DNA of 64,000 nucleotides from Diploscapter coronatus (lineage: Eukaryota > Nematoda > Chromadorea > Rhabditida > Rhabditidae): contig OZ038422.1 in assembly GCA_964036155.1 (NCBI GenBank), positions 22,095,201 to 22,159,200 of the forward strand. Direction: 5' to 3'. Positions 12,536 through 25,851 of this stretch are shown here, piece by piece. Positions within the stretch are counted from its first letter, which is position 1; every line of letters starts with the position of its first letter. The notes beneath the pieces are model-generated. The model did not search any database, was not told the origin of the DNA, and was given only the letters and a program-made list of their open reading frames with translations. The translations under genes and the position numbers were made by a program.

Positions 12536-15500
12536 ATCTGATTTTTCCCATGCAATTGTGATATTTGTAAGGAATAACATAAAATACAGATTTTTTTTAC
12601 AAACTCATATTCATATATAGAAACATAAGCAAGGTATCCAAATTGTCTACGAACTGTAGAGCTTCAGGCTTTTTCGCAAATTATACTATTCATTCAATGC
12701 AGTTGGGCGACGCGAAAAAATCGTCGTAACGTACCGCAAAAGTATTTTAAAAGTTTGATACCGCACTGCTAACATTTTCGGTTTCAACGAGTTTTGTAGA
12801 GCAAGCATGGCAGAAATCGTAATCTATCAAGTGTTATCACCAGAAGTCTTCTACTATTTTGATTTTAATAGAGAAAAGAGCAGATTGAATTATTTTCTGG
12901 AATTAGAATATAGCAATAATTGCTTGAAAGAGATATAAAGACGAGTTGATTAGCACTTGACTTTTCCATCCTGCGGAAAACAACTCATCTACATCAAGAA
13001 TATGGCCGCATCATCGGTAACACTAATTTCAGCAAACATCGAAACATGTTTTTCAATCCAGTTCGATCTACCTCTCTCAATGATACAAATATGCCGAATA
13101 AATTTGTCCTTTGAAATTATACGTGCATATTATTGATTCGGGAGAACGTCGATATCAAAAATTACGCTATTCGGATTTTTATTGCTGGATGAATATCGGC
13201 TTTCTCACCAATTAACAACGCAAGAAATTTTAGCAGACAAAATCAACCTATATAATTTGGCCAGGATAATACATATGAATCTAATTATTTGACCTTCTAG
13301 TCAACTTTGGAAACTAGTTACTAGTAACATTTTTTATTTATCCACAAGGGTTGAAATCACGAAATGATGCTAGAATAAAAAATGGCTTTTATTGAAGAGA
13401 AAAACAGTTCAATAGTTCATTGCATCATGAGTGTAGAATTTGTGCTAGCAAAAATAGGAAAACTATACGAGATGCAGAAATACATGGAAGATATGGATAG
13501 GTACGGTCAAATAGGGGAAAGGTATTTCCATCTCGTTTTACAAGAAAAAATCACAACATCTGCGCCCTTTGCTATCTTCACTCTCTCCAGTCTAAATACT
13601 CTCTTCTTTCTCCTGCTGTTTGGCGAACTTGTCGAATAAAGAAATGCAAAGAAGGCGAATCACGAGCGATTTTAAAGAGAAGCAGAGAAAATGAGGCTAT
13701 TAGAAGGAAATGGAAGAAGTTTGGAGTTTCTGAGGAGAAAGGTGAACTTTTGTATATGTGATGGGCAGGGAGCTAGGCAGTCGGCTGGCAGAATAGCAGG
13801 TAGAACAATTGATTCGACTTATTTTGTAGCTTCGCCCTAGAGTTTTCTCTTTTCTCAGTTATTTTTGAGAAATTTCCGGCTGTTTTTCGAATTAAAAAAT
13901 TCCGATTCCTATTCCTCTGAGGTAAAATTAACAAATCCCTGCACTACTCTTTGATCTGTCATTATTTGGGTTCCGTTCAATCTCAGCTATTTTCACGCAT
14001 CGTTACTTTATGTTTGAGTCATAACCTTTTTTTGAAAGGAAATTGAAAGTCTATTTATGATTTGAAAATGCTAATCGAAATCAAACATCTTCATCTCGTT
14101 TTGTTTTGCATTCTTCGAAACATTTTGAATGAATCACGAATTCTTCTACCTGAACCCAAATTTCATATCATTTTTCATCTTTTCGAAAATCTGTTCGAGA
14201 TTTATTCTTCAAATAACTTCCATTTCGACGAACCTATTATTTCTCTATTTAGTTTTCTGTATATATTTTTATTCGACTTCGCTTCATGCCCGTTCGAATG
14301 CAATTATGCGATATACTCATCTTCAATAATTGAGATATCCTCGAAATGTCGCAACCCTACGAGAAAGAAGCGAATTGGATGGACAATTCGAATGGAGTGC
14401 GGTGGAATTTGACAGAAGCAGAAATTGAAGCAGCCAGGCAGAACATACACAATGGAAGTCAAGAAGAGAAGGTTAACGACAAGCATAATGAACAGGAACA
14501 CAGTCAAAGGTTGGCCATAATTTGTTTTTGAAATATTTTTTTTATCTGATTTATTTCATCATTTTTTGCTACAATGTAAGTGATGGAAGTGGGCAATGAT
14601 ATAAGAGAGTATATAAAATTTAATGCAAATTTCTTAAATGATCTCCATGTTATCTAGTATTTTTGGCCATATTAAAGTCTTCATAAGTAAGATAATACAA
14701 TATTTTCGATATTATGCAAACGTTTAACCTAAAATTATGATGCGACTAACTAAAAATAGCCAGGATTAAGAATAAATTCCATCTTTCCAATTGTTCTTTT
14801 AAGCTTCCATAGAACTGAACAATAGAATGATTCATTTTCTATGGATTTCAAATATCAAATATTATTGTGCTCATTCATATAACTTTTCTTGCAATAATTT
14901 TTCGAGAAAAGATTTTATGTCTATAAAAATTCTTGGTCTCCAAAATTGAACGTCCAGTTCTAAATGATTACTTCCTCCAAATTACCTTTTCCTTCTTTCA
15001 ACCTCATCCCAATTCATCCATCCATTGCATTCCATGTTTCTCTTTGGGCAAATCTAAATTTAACATTTCCCTGCAACGTTTTTTCGTCCTTTTGGCATCA
15101 CAGCCTGCTTTTTTCTTGCAGAGACTCTTTTTCTTGTGCATTTCGAGATTGGCTCCAAACTCGAATTCTATTCAATTATGCAATTGGTTCGTCTTTTTCC
15201 CTGCGAAAGACCACTAGATCTTCTTCTTCTGCGATGTTTAAATTTACGATAGTATAATCCATTTCAAAATATTAGAAGAGGTTTTTATTGCGATTGGATG
15301 GAGTATTGTTCATTCATTACGATGTGAAATTTTCTCAAGTTGGTATTTTTTCAAGTAAAGAAAGATTTTATGTTAACACTTTTACGTGAAGATAAACCTT
15401 TTAAATATGAAAAATGCCACTTTTTTTTTTTTTAAATAGAAATAAAAAAAAACTTACGCTGTTAATAATTTCTCACGTTTTCTCCAATCGCAATAGCATT

Positions 15501-16931
15501 TGCGTATGGTTTGAGCCTTCATCCATACGAAACTCATGGAATAGTAAAATTTGGCATTGCACGTTGGTGGTATTCGATAACTTTGGAGGACAATCAACAC
15601 AGATCAGCACCATTCTTTGACTCTCTGACTGATTGCTTCTTAGCCTACGCCCTCCAACACCCCACACAACCCCGAGTATATCATCGAAAATTGAACTGAA
15701 CCGAACTCGTTTTGTAAAGACCAAAAGAGACGGGGAAGAAGGCACAAAAAAGAAGACAGGAAAAATGAAAAGGGGGTCGAAAATTGATCATTCGATAGTT
15801 GAGTAGTAGTCACTGGCCTAGAGACTGTAGATTGCACTATTGCATAGGTTAGGAAAGAAGGAAGGAAGGAGGGCTTATGTTCGGCGACCAACCCATTCAA
15901 ACATCAGACAATTCACACTTCTTCATTTGCATCTGCTTTTTCATTCAATGCCAATTCAATGATGTCAACTTTAACAATTTCCGAGTTATGAGTCAAATCT
16001 ATTGACTCATTTCGCGCTCGAATTGCCGAATTGCTACATTTTGCCGAACATCAGCCTAGTCAATTCCATTTCCTCTTTCTTTACTCAAATTTAGTGTAGT
16101 TCAACCACATTTAGTGACAATTGTGGTATGTGTTTAAACCTGAACTTGACCAAAATCGTATAAATTCTATTTCTCCCACTATGTCTACTACGCACTCAAG
16201 TCATTTCCTTCCATTTTCATACGCACTCCATTCGTTTGCCTTCTAAATCGATCCTGCCTTCACCCCTCGGAGATAATCCTCCTTTCTAGCTCATTTCCAA
16301 TGCAGTTGTCTCTTATATTCTCCATACTCAGCTTTAATCAGGTATTTTTCATATCCAAACTTTAGAACCTATTTTTCATGTTGGTTCTGGATGTTGAACG
16401 TGAAAATCTCAAGAATCACAGGACAGTAAGGGGTGTTCAGGCTGTGAATTCATGCCTCTCCGCATTGTTGTCTCGAGTTGTTGAGAATTAGCTATGTTTT
16501 CCCATTCTTCATTCTTTTGGCTAATCATCTTTTACTCGAAAATGCCCAACGCATTCGCCGAATTTCAGCTTCATCTTCATTTTTCCTCTTTTTTCTCCTT
16601 TTGTTACAACTCGTGATTTTCCCATTCATCTATCCACTCATATAAATACGCATCGTGCCTTGTGTTCTGTTCCGACTCTGCTGATCCTGATGAAGAATAT
16701 TGCGCATTACGTGACTTCCTTCCCCTCTTTTTATTTAGGAATTTCATAAATTTTCAGCGAAGCCATTTTGTTAATTCACTATCCACACGTTGTCTCCATA
16801 ATTTCAGGCTTCAATTAGTTGCGTATTTATGAATTTCGAAGAAATGCGGGGTTTCGGAAGCCTTGACCAGGTTTCTTCTGCTCCTCTGCTTTTTGTCGCT
16901 AGTTTACTTTCTTCTTGTCATTATCACCGCG
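12536..16931. other. 4.4 kb without a confirmed gene
   Basis: Mostly AT-rich sequence between the saposin-like and four-transmembrane genes. Two short open stretches look slightly protein-like: 14346-14531, listed separately, and about 15495-15699 on the plus strand (HPYETHGIVKFGIARWWYS...), which follows an acceptable acceptor but matches no family I know. The stretch 16000-16900 is pyrimidine-rich on the plus strand and probably contains the promoter and 5' UTR of the next gene. Confidence 0.45.
14346..14531 (+). CDS. short hypothetical open frame
   Basis: Sixty-one codons from an ATG encode a polar, Glu/Asn/Gln-rich peptide (starts MSQPYEKEANWMD). Codon choice is reasonable and a possible donor (CAAAG|GTTGGC) lies near 14511, so it could be a first exon. 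I find no partner exon that joins in frame and no family resemblance. It may equally be chance. Confidence 0.2.
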   Translation: MSQPYEKEANWMDNSNGVRWNLTEAEIEAARQNIHNGSQEEKVNDKHNEQEHSQRLAIICF

Positions 16932-18706
16932 ATGTCCTTCCTGAGCAGTGGCCGCATCCTGTCTTCCTCTAGACCTCGTTCTTACAACCGTCTCACTCAA
17001 ACTCAGTCATCAGCCTCTGCCAGCACTTCATTCACCACAGACAGCATTGGCGATGCTGATGCCAACTATCAATCTCAAATCAATAAGCCCCGAGCTTCTA
17101 TTCATTCATCCGCCTCTGCGCCTGACTTGTCAGCGACAACTCGTCTTATCCGGTATTTACTGTTATCAAAACTATTGAATTGAAACTTTTTCGTCTTTGA
17201 TATTTAGAAACTAACGAAAAAGTGCCATTGTAAATTTTAATTCATCATTTATTATCTCAAAATAATGCCCTTTTCTGTCTTTCTATTATTACTTGGAATT
17301 TGGAAAAATGACATCATATCCCGTTATGGTCATCTCTTATTTATACTGTTGCGTTGCCTTATCAATCGACCTTTCTAACCAATTTTTAATAATAGCTTTT
17401 CTTGAAGATCTCATTTTCATCTAAAACATTTTAGTGAAAAAATGAAAATATCGTCGGATGGTGGTTTGGCAGAACAACACACATCCTTTCCCCACTTCGA
17501 CTCGCAATACAAATGCTGCTGCAATGCAATTCATGTTAGGGTAAGAAGAAGGACTACTGTGGACAATCTCCTGGACAGAATAATTGAGAAAATAATATGA
17601 AAATTGAATACGAAAATTTAGTTATGTAAAAAATTATCGGAGTCTCTAAATATTGTCAAACAACGTCTGATATAATATAGAAATTTGTAAGAATAACATT
17701 TGTGCATCTTTTTATCTCAGTTGTTCAATCTTTAAAATCTATTAGCCAATAATCCTAATTCAGCAAGGAACCCAAATGGTGGGTGTCGTATGCACTATCA
17801 TTTCTACATTTGGAATTTTCTCGACGTTGTTTTCCAAGGAAACCCCTCTTGTCACAGCTTTGGAGGTTTGATTAAGATTGTGTTTGGGTACTTTTCTAAT
17901 TCGACGAATTTAGCTGCTGTTCCTATGCATCGAAGTCATTTGTATAGTGTTTTTGTTTATGGCTTTGTTCAATGAAAAAAAGAATTTACTCGTGCCATTT
18001 ATGATTTGGCAGGTAAACAACACAGTTTTAAGACATACTGAAATAGCTAATGACATCGTGACATAAAATAATTCGAGAAAAGATAGAAATTTGCTACATG
18101 ATCCTATATATTTCCTATCTTATCTCCCCAAACACTATGGTGTCACGATGTCAAAAGTTTTCCTGATAACTCTTCTCAAGAAATATTTAAATTTACCATT
18201 TCAGTTCCTTTCAATAATCATTTGCATTGGGCTATTTATCGGCTGTGTAAATGCAATTTACAAACCTGATGGGTATTTCGGTGATTGGATTCAGGTAATT
18301 GTCACTTATTTGACGTATCTATCAGATGACTAATTTACTGCTGATTTAGAGTTATGTAATCGGACAGGCAGTGGAAGTCTATTCGATAGACGAGAAGAAC
18401 GAGAAGCGATTGGAGGAGACTGTCGACATGAAATTATGTCAGTCTAGCAGTAAAATTTAACGAATGCACTATTCATCATTACAGTAATTCGCCTGTGTGC
18501 GACTTTGAGCGCGATCGCATTCTTCATCTCCTTTCTGGTCACATGTTGGTGGCTCTCTGTTGTTTACAAGTAATTCATTGGTTTCCCGACTATTTTAACC
18601 GTAATTGTTCAGATGCTACCGTTACTTCGCAGACATGAATCGTCATCGCGAGCCTTTCGACAGACCTGTTCTGTACAGCGTGCACTATACTAATTCTGCA
18701 TATTAA
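16932..18706 (+). CDS. four-transmembrane LAPTM/DUF7027-like protein
   Basis: Eight exons (16932-17152, 17435-17540, 17764-17865, 18013-18057, 18205-18294, 18350-18437, 18485-18569, 18613-18706) encode 276 residues. The first 100 or so are Ser/Thr/Ala-rich and presumably cytosolic. A cysteine cluster, YKCCCNAIHVRQGTQMVGVV, leads into TM1; this CC-HVRTGT-type entry is what LAPTM4 and the nematode DUF7027 proteins show. Then come an N-glycosylation site (NNT) in the first loop, TM2 (FLSIIICIGLFIGCV), a charged loop and two close helices around LIRLCATLSAIAFFISF and CWWLSVVYK. The tail is short and Tyr-rich (RYF, PVLYSVHYTNSAY), which could hold lysosomal sorting signals. LAPTM proteins sit in late endosomes and lysosomes; that location is inference here. 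The first ATG follows an in-frame stop at 16830. Confidence 0.75.
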
Positions 18707-18976
18707 AATTGCATTCATTTGTAATGCAGTATTATGCAATTTTTATGTGATATTGCGGGTGACGAAGTTTTACGTAAAACTAAACGGGCATTTCTTAAAT
18801 AACGAAGCATTATGGACAAAGTCTTGAGGTTATACAATTTCTCGTTTATTTTCGAATTTTTATAATTCATACGCAGAATAAGACGGGTTAATTTGCGATA
18901 GCATCCAAATTATACGGGGCACACATATTTTCAACTACACCATTCGATTTTCTTGAATATTTCAACTTGTAATTCA

Positions 18977-18982
18977 AATAAA
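18977..18982 (+). terminator. candidate poly(A) signal of the four-transmembrane gene
   Basis: AATAAA on the plus strand about 270 bases after the stop codon, the first exact hexamer found downstream. Confidence 0.4.
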
Positions 18983-18999
18983 GAAAAATTCGTATTCAA

Positions 19000-19005
19000 T
19001 TTATT
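19000..19005 (-). terminator. candidate poly(A) signal of the neuropeptide receptor gene
   Basis: The minus strand reads AATAAA here, about 610 bases after the receptor stop. If used, the two converging transcripts would overlap slightly at their ends. Confidence 0.3.
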
Positions 19006-19616
19006 TCGAATTGATTGCACACAAAATACATAATATCACAAATTTGAGATGAAGACTGCAAGTAAAACAGCGAATTCGACGAACAAATGCACTTATTTTA
19101 TGCATGTGTGTGATAATTATTAGAAAGGATGAAATGAAAGTAAAAATGGGGAAGGAAATGGAGTTATGAAATTTCGAAGAGAATTCTTGCATATTAGAAA
19201 TGTCTGATGATTGAAACATTAGATGAACCCGCGAAAAGGCAGCTGGAAACTAATTGCATCTGAATGGATAATGTGATATGATATGGAAATGGGAAGATAA
19301 TGATGAGATGGAGGAACGGGCAAACAGTTTGTAGAAGATGATGAGTTATGTTCCTAAAGGTAGAAATGTAGTAAAAATACCCATAAACTGAATGATGATA
19401 GCCCATTACTCATCGACTATTCTGACACATCTTTACTTGTGATTCCTTACTACTGAATTTGGGATGAAATCTACGATGATATGCTTATTTTCAAAACAAT
19501 AGGTTTAGATCTGCGTAATAGTTATGACAGTTTTTTTTTCATTTCTAAGACGAAATTGCTTTGCTTTGACTGAACAGTATCGAGATTGTAAGGGATCAAC
19601 AGTAATAGCTTTGCAA

Positions 19617-22600
19617 CTAGAATGAAGTGGTTCTGACTATGCTTGCATTGCCATTAGGGAGCAGTCTCTGAACGTCATTTTCCTGTGCAGACCGTCTTCT
19701 CGGAATCGAATCACTCAATTCCAGCAGTTTCTTGGTGACATTTCCGAATGAGAGACTGAGTTTGGCCTGTGGTGGTTCGGGTTCCTCTGGACTTTCTTCG
19801 ATCAGTTGCCTTTTGTCCTCTGCCTGGTGTGTCGGACTGTGGAGGAATGCCCGCACTGCAGATAACTTCCTGCTGCTCCCTCGAGAGCCGATCGTCCCTG
19901 TGCTCATTGCCCTCTTCGGTTCCAGAATTTCGCCTTCCGAGTCAGATTCAGACAGTGCTTCATTCTCGTTGCATCCAGATAATTCGCGGATTTTGGGAAC
20001 GTGAGAGAAAGTCGATTGAGAGTGGTTGCTGTTGGCAGTCTGAAAATGAAGAAACAATATCTTCAGAAAATTTTTACTGTTAAAAACCGAGCAATTGATA
20101 GTGAAACGAATTTTCACGGCTCTGAATTGACGAGATCAAATCACGAAAATTGACTTATATGAAGTCAAATAAATTGTGTAATGTATGCTAATTTATATGT
20201 GCCATTTGTTACATATCAATTGGTCGGTCGGTCGGTAGTTGAAAATAAATCAAGCGAAATTCACTTTCGATAATATTTCGAAACGTATTTCCAAATCAAT
20301 TTAATAAAATTCTAAAGTCTAAAGCTTACAAGATAAATAGAATTAGGAGTAGCAGGAGGCACTAGGCATGTGGTGACTCCTTCAGTATTGATGTCGACCC
20401 GCATTGATTTGAACATCTGCAAAGTGGGTGATTAATTCCTGAGCAGAATTCGTTTTTTCAAAGGAATGAAACCCAAAAAGGCAATCCCTAATTGGTTGGA
20501 AAGCAGCGAAAACTGCGTGCAGAACTTCTTGCTGCAAAATGCAGCTGATAGGTTCACTATGTCATTTGTCTCCCTCTCAGAGACGAGTGAAAGTTTTGAA
20601 AAATCATTTCCGTTCCGTTTCCAAAAAGTCAAAAGCCCATTTCCGCTCGTCTCTGCTCCCCTTTTGTTTTTTTTCTTTTCGTACTCTCTCACTGCGACTC
20701 CCTAGGAATGCGCAATTAAAGTTCGTTATAATTCCGAATTATGTCGCTAATATTCGTCCCCATCTTTTTTCTCCCAAAATACGGTAGCCGCGGTCTTTTC
20801 AACAAATTGCATCATTCTCTTCTCTTCCTTTGCTTGCGTACATCTTACTCATATAGGGAGGTAAATGACGTAGTGAGGTTAGATTAGCGAAATATTTGAA
20901 ATTCGAAGTGTAAGCAAAAGTTAATTATTCACTGCATGAATGAACTGAAACTTTTAGTTTTTTTTCAAAATAGAGGAAATCTTCGTGCAAAATAATCTTT
21001 CATCCTTCTTATTTGAATTCCAAAAGTGATTATTATATAAAGCAATCAAGAAATTCTGCAACATTAATTTTAAAAAATATGGGATTCTCTTTTAAAACTC
21101 CAGGTTAGGTATAAAACCCCTACACCTATTTCTAAAGGGAAGTATTTCTGTGAATGATTATAAAATTACGGGATTTTCACTCGTTGTTTTAGACTTTAGT
21201 AAACCAAAAATTACGTTGAAACGTAGTAAGTCATAAATTATATGTCGAAAGAAGATACTTATAAAGTGCATATTCCTTATATGTAAATGGCAATATAAAG
21301 ATATGTCGATGTTAAAAATTCTCAAGACAATGATCGAATTTAGAAGGATATTGCTTATTCTCAGGGATAAATTTTTGCAACAAAACATTATTTAGAAGTA
21401 TGGTTTGTTTTATGCAAAAATTTGGCCCTGAGAATAGACTAGCTTCCGAATTCGACTAGAGGAGACCCATGCAACGTGCTGATTGTTGGCAAAGTTGGCA
21501 AATTACCACTGGACATTTGCATTTGCGAATTTGCGATCGAACGATCGAAGCCAGCCACTAGCTGATTGCCTGCTGATGGAAGGCAGAGGCAGTCACGCAA
21601 CTGTGGATGTGACTGCCGAAAATTCCTGCAGAACATGATTCATTCGTTTTCACCGAGATATTAGAATTAATGAAAGAGACAAGGAGATTGACTCACGAAA
21701 AAGAACGGAAATAGAACAATTGATATTCACCTTGAGTGAAGAGATCATTTCACTACTAGTTTTCAGGAAACATTTTTATGAGCTTTGAGAATGGATTTTA
21801 GAACGTATGTACGAATAAAGACGCATTCAATTTCAGCACGAAAGTTATGATGAGTAATGAAATGATAACATGATCTGAAAGTGACTGTAGAAGAAATCGG
21901 ATAGAAGAGAGCATGCAGAGACGAAATGACGAAAGAATAGATGAACAGATAGGTTTGTGGTGAAATTTACGGGAAATTGAAAGGTGCAAATGGCAAATTG
22001 AGTGAGATTTGCCAAACAGAAAGCTGCTCTTTCGGCAGTGAATTGGAACTGAAAATGATCAGTTGAAAATGGCAAATCACAGCAACAAAGCTGTTTTTAG
22101 AATTAAAGGAAACAGAAAGGAAAGCGAAATGAAATAAAATAGCAGCAATTTGAAAAGCACATATATTCTTGTTCTAAAAATTATACGAAAATTGAAAAAA
22201 AAACTCCATGATTATGAAGCTAGGAGAATATTTGCTATTTATCGAGCTCTAACAAACTCCATATATTCAAATTGCTGCTGACCCATAAAAATCGGACGAT
22301 ACGATGATGAAAAATCACATTAATCAGAAAGACCGTCCTTTCTAAAGGAAAGAATCGACTAAAGGATCACGATGACAGAGAAAAGGAGAAGAAGAATTCG
22401 ACACTCTGGAAATCTGTTCGAAAGGAAGGGAACAAGAACAGGAACAGCACTCGCTTGCAACTGCTCTGCATGATCTGCACGTTTGCATGGGCCTACCTGT
22501 ATGGACGTCGAGCCGTACTTGTTCGTCCTCCCGGCTTGAGTCAGCTCCGTCCCTGTCAGGTTGTTCCCGTTCAGCAGAGGACAGCTCTTCTCCTGCTCCA

Positions 22601-25600
22601 AATGCAGTTTCTGACGAATCGAGCCAGGAATCAACTCGATGAAAGCAGCGCGCAATTGAGGATTCAACTGAAGAAATAAAATAAAAATATTTCAAAAAAT
22701 TATACTGACTAATAAAAATGAACAAAAGTCTGAGTTCTGTAAAATAAGTTCTACAATAAAAAGACCAAAAGCGAATAATAATTACAGCTGCATAAAGTAG
22801 CGGATTCCAAACTGTCGATGTCATGGCAGTACAGTGAGTAGCAACTCCAACCAGGAACTCTTGGGAAGTTACACTGTCAGGCAGTAATTCATAATCCCGC
22901 AGTAGATTATAGGTTAGTGAAGGCAGCCAGCTGTAATGAGATTTGATTTTGATGGCAATAAACGACGGTCAATAGTTTCGACACAAACATTATTCATTAG
23001 CATAGACTATGCAGAGTTATATGTTGAATCAATTCAAATTAAATTTAGCGTCCATACGCCAGATATATCAAGTAACAAAAACATCTGATTTTATTTGGAC
23101 TAATTTATGAAAACTAAGTGATAAGTGATTGAAGGCCATGTTTATGTATAACTCTTGATCGTCACATTATATTACGGAATTGCACAAAAAATGAACTAAT
23201 AACTTTTCTTTTCTCGCTTTACATATCTTTCAAACTTTCGATATCTTTTGTCTCTAACTATTGGGTTCCGTTATTTAGTAGCTGAATAGCTCCCGAAAAT
23301 ATGGAATGCTTACGAGACAACGAACGCAATGACCATCGCAATAAACATTCGATTTGCCCTTTGCTTCCTCCGAATGGCGATTTTCTGCTGATCTGTCAGG
23401 TAATTCTCGCAGCCATCCGACGAATTCGAATTGTTCTTCTTATTCTTCGCATTTTTCAATATCATGCTCTGAAATGTGAAGCTAGGGTTTTCGTATTATT
23501 GAACATCTGTACCTGTCCTATTCGAAGTGAAATCAAAGTGTACGAAAATCCAATGATAATCAAGGGGATTAGAAACTGAATAAATAGCAAAATTGAACCG
23601 TAGATTCGTCGCTGATATTCATTTCCGCTCCAGTCTTCTAGAATAATAAAGTCCCATCACTTTTAGATTCCTCAAATTATAAAACCTGTGCAATAAAGTC
23701 CGCAGAAGTTGCCAAAAGGGCCGAGTTTCTGCTTGAAAATCACCGGAGAAACTATACTTCCGCAAAATAGACAGATAAACTGAATGAATTAATCAATTAG
23801 TTTTGTTTAGAGAGAAAATAAAGATTATCTTACAGCTATGACATAGCCGGCTTGTTTGTGGCTGAGTGGTTTCTTCATTGGAAAGCAAATTAGCATATAT
23901 CGATCTATGGAAATGGCAGTAAGGGTGAAAGTCGAGAAGCACAGCGAAAGACCCGCAAAGAACGGAGCTATCCGGCACAGCGCTGGACCGAAGATCCAGT
24001 CTTTACGAAACGCTGAAGAAATATTTTGAAAAATAAAAACTCTGAGTATCATTTACAGGGTGGGCCATAGTTATAGCCCCAAATTGTTGATTTATGATAA
24101 TAATAATAATAATAATAACCGAGTGCATTGATTTATATGCCATAACCTTTATGTTTTGTGGTCGTAAATGTAAGGAGAAAAATTCAGAACAATCATTATC
24201 TTTCAATGAAATGTATTCTTTTGTAAATGGCACCATCGAATGCAACGTTAGTTAGAATGCTGCTACGAATTTTAGGAAAAAAAATTGACGCTATAGCCTA
24301 TCTATTGAATCTCTTTGCAATTTGTTGTTTATAATTCGTTAATAATCGTTATTCAATGATTCAATATTTTTCCCGGATACTAATTAATGAAACTCAGAAA
24401 ATTTTAAACATCAGTAAAGATGATCATCGTAAGATATCAGCTCGAATTACTGCTCTCATTGCTTTGATGTCCCGTAAATGGACCAAAGATGAATTTTGCA
24501 AATTGTGTTTGTGTTATTATTGCGAGATAGACTAAAAGCGTTATTTCACGAAAAATCCTGAAAAATATTCAACAGATGCGCCTTTATGTCAGGTTTAATC
24601 AGTGGAGCTATAGTTATAGCTCACCTTGCAAATTTATCTACAAAGTGTAAAATTGATCAGTAAGGATAAATTGTTTCTAAATAGCTTTGATAATAAGCCA
24701 AGAGGTTTAAACGGGTCCCCGAATTTTAGGTTGAATTCGGATTTAAATGTCCAGATGTTACTTTGTAAATACAATTTCCTTGAAAATATTTTACAATTTA
24801 AACAACAAATCTAACCTGTAATAGGAGTGATTGTGGCTGATATGCAACATACGACAATATCAGAACATGATAATGATAGGATGAAAAGGTTTGGAACTGT
24901 TTGCAAGGCTCTGAAATTTTATTTCATTTTCAGTTGATTTTTTCTAACAATTTCCAAAGGGTTGGCAGGAAGTATTCGTGACAAAAAGGCGTGCATTACT
25001 ATTCTTGCGTTACATTATAAAATTGGCATTTGTCAAGTAATTGTCTATGAGGTAAGCATGGCTATTATAAAATAATTTCGCTATTAGAAGAAATTCTAAA
25101 TATTCTCAGGCCAAATAGCTTTGTATTACTTGAAATTATCATGGTACAAATGTCTAGCGCTTATTTTGCCACGCCACCAACTCTTTAGAAATCGCCTGCA
25201 ATATTTAATTTGTCATTCTCTGACTTTTTTAAACCGAAATATAGAATTTAGAATATGTTTCTCTTATAATTTATTCAACTTAAATGCAAATCTCTTCTTC
25301 TCTTTCCACGTCCTATTTTCAGTTTCAATCTTCGTGTTTCGTGTTTCATTTTGTTTTATTCATGAAGCCGAATCGCATTAATTTCGAAGAAAAGAGAAGA
25401 TAAAAGTTTAGAAAAAGTTGCCACGATTATGCTGGTAATTTTGAGCGCGGAAAAACGATGAGGACAATAACAAAGGGCTAAAAACTATTTATAATTGCAG
25501 CTGTTTCAAAAGGTCATTCTAAATATAAAATTTTTATTCGTGGAATTTGAGATTGCGAGATTGAACGCTTTTAAAATGAAATTTTAGATTAAAGGAGGTT

Positions 25601-25851
25601 TGATGACAAAAGTGAGAAGAATAAAAAAAACCTGATGGAGATAAGACTTCATCGATTTTTTAGAAATAATGTAGGACTCACTTGTTCCTTGTAATAGCCA
25701 GAACGACACAAGTATTCCCTATTACACCGCAAATGATTATGATGGAATAGAGAAATCCAAACAGAACGACCACTGGTGTCCTCGTCGTGTAGTCGCCGCG
25801 GAACAGCCACAGTTCGTCATTCAGATTCATACACGAGGTGTCATTCGGCAT
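19617..25851 (-). CDS. neuropeptide Y/F-type G-protein-coupled receptor
   Basis: Ten exons in minus-strand order (25851-25682, 24910-24816, 24012-23834, 23779-23686, 23637-23513, 23468-23314, 22930-22786, 22667-22497, 20416-20330, 20039-19617) join in frame to 547 residues. Class A hallmarks are all present: GNTCVVLAI in TM1, SLSCSDIVV in TM2, the TM3 cysteine (LCRIAPF), ISIDRY, the TM5 proline, SWLPSLTYN in TM6 and WNPLLYAA in TM7. The W-F-G extracellular-loop motif (DWIFGPALC) and overall order resemble invertebrate NPY/NPF and RFamide receptors (C. elegans NPR family). The N-terminus has one N-glycosylation site (NDTS). The cytoplasmic tail is long (over 220 residues), with acidic and Ser-rich blocks and a C-terminal TSF that fits a class I PDZ ligand. 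An acceptor sits one base before the ATG. Receptor class is secure; the exact ligand group is inference, and the exon 8 to exon 9 link across 2 kb is the weakest join. Confidence 0.9.
21439..21612 (-). CDS. candidate alternative last exon of the neuropeptide receptor
   Basis: Inside the 2-kb intron before the receptor's two tail exons lies an open frame of 57 residues ending in LVEFGS and a TAG stop. An acceptor at 21613 (GGCAG) lets it join the exon that ends at 22497 in phase. A better acceptor 14 bases upstream (TTCTGCAG) would join in the wrong phase. The peptide is Ser/Thr/Leu-rich without homology that I recognise. Used as a last exon it would replace the roughly 170-residue tail by a short one. 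Confidence 0.35.
   Translation of the reverse strand, partial: SHPQLRDCLCLPSAGNQLVAGFDRSIANSQMQMSSGNLPTLPTISTLHGSPLVEFGS
24052..24632. mobile_element. inverted-repeat element in a receptor intron
   Basis: The ends 24052-24081 and 24603-24632 are inverted copies: TTTACAGGGTGGGCCATAG at the left, and TTTGCAAGGTGAGCTATAA when the right end is read in reverse complement. About 580 bases long, with no transposase frame left apart from a short stretch near 24465-24535. The CAGGGTG start is what Tc1/mariner-group ends often look like. Each end is itself nearly palindromic (GAGCTATAGTTATAGCTC). It sits within the intron between the exons for TM2 and TM3 of the neuropeptide receptor. Confidence 0.6.
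24097..24118. repeat. (AAT)n microsatellite
   Basis: About seven perfect trinucleotide units just inside the left end of the inverted-repeat element. Confidence 0.9.

Larger units (their letters stand above)
18707..19616. other. convergent 3' region
   Basis: This 910-base stretch separates the plus-strand four-transmembrane gene from the minus-strand neuropeptide receptor gene and should contain both 3' UTRs. It is AT-rich with no credible exon. The candidate poly(A) signals of the two genes lie within 30 bases of each other. Confidence 0.55.

Noticed and set aside
15495..15699. Plus-strand exon-like stretch with HPYETHGIVKFGIARWW
   Set aside because: An acceptor precedes it and the residues look varied, but no partner exon joins in phase and no family is recognised.
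22072..22100. ATCACAGC motif resembling the miR-2 seed
   Set aside because: The remaining bases and a star-strand arm are absent, so it is a chance octamer.
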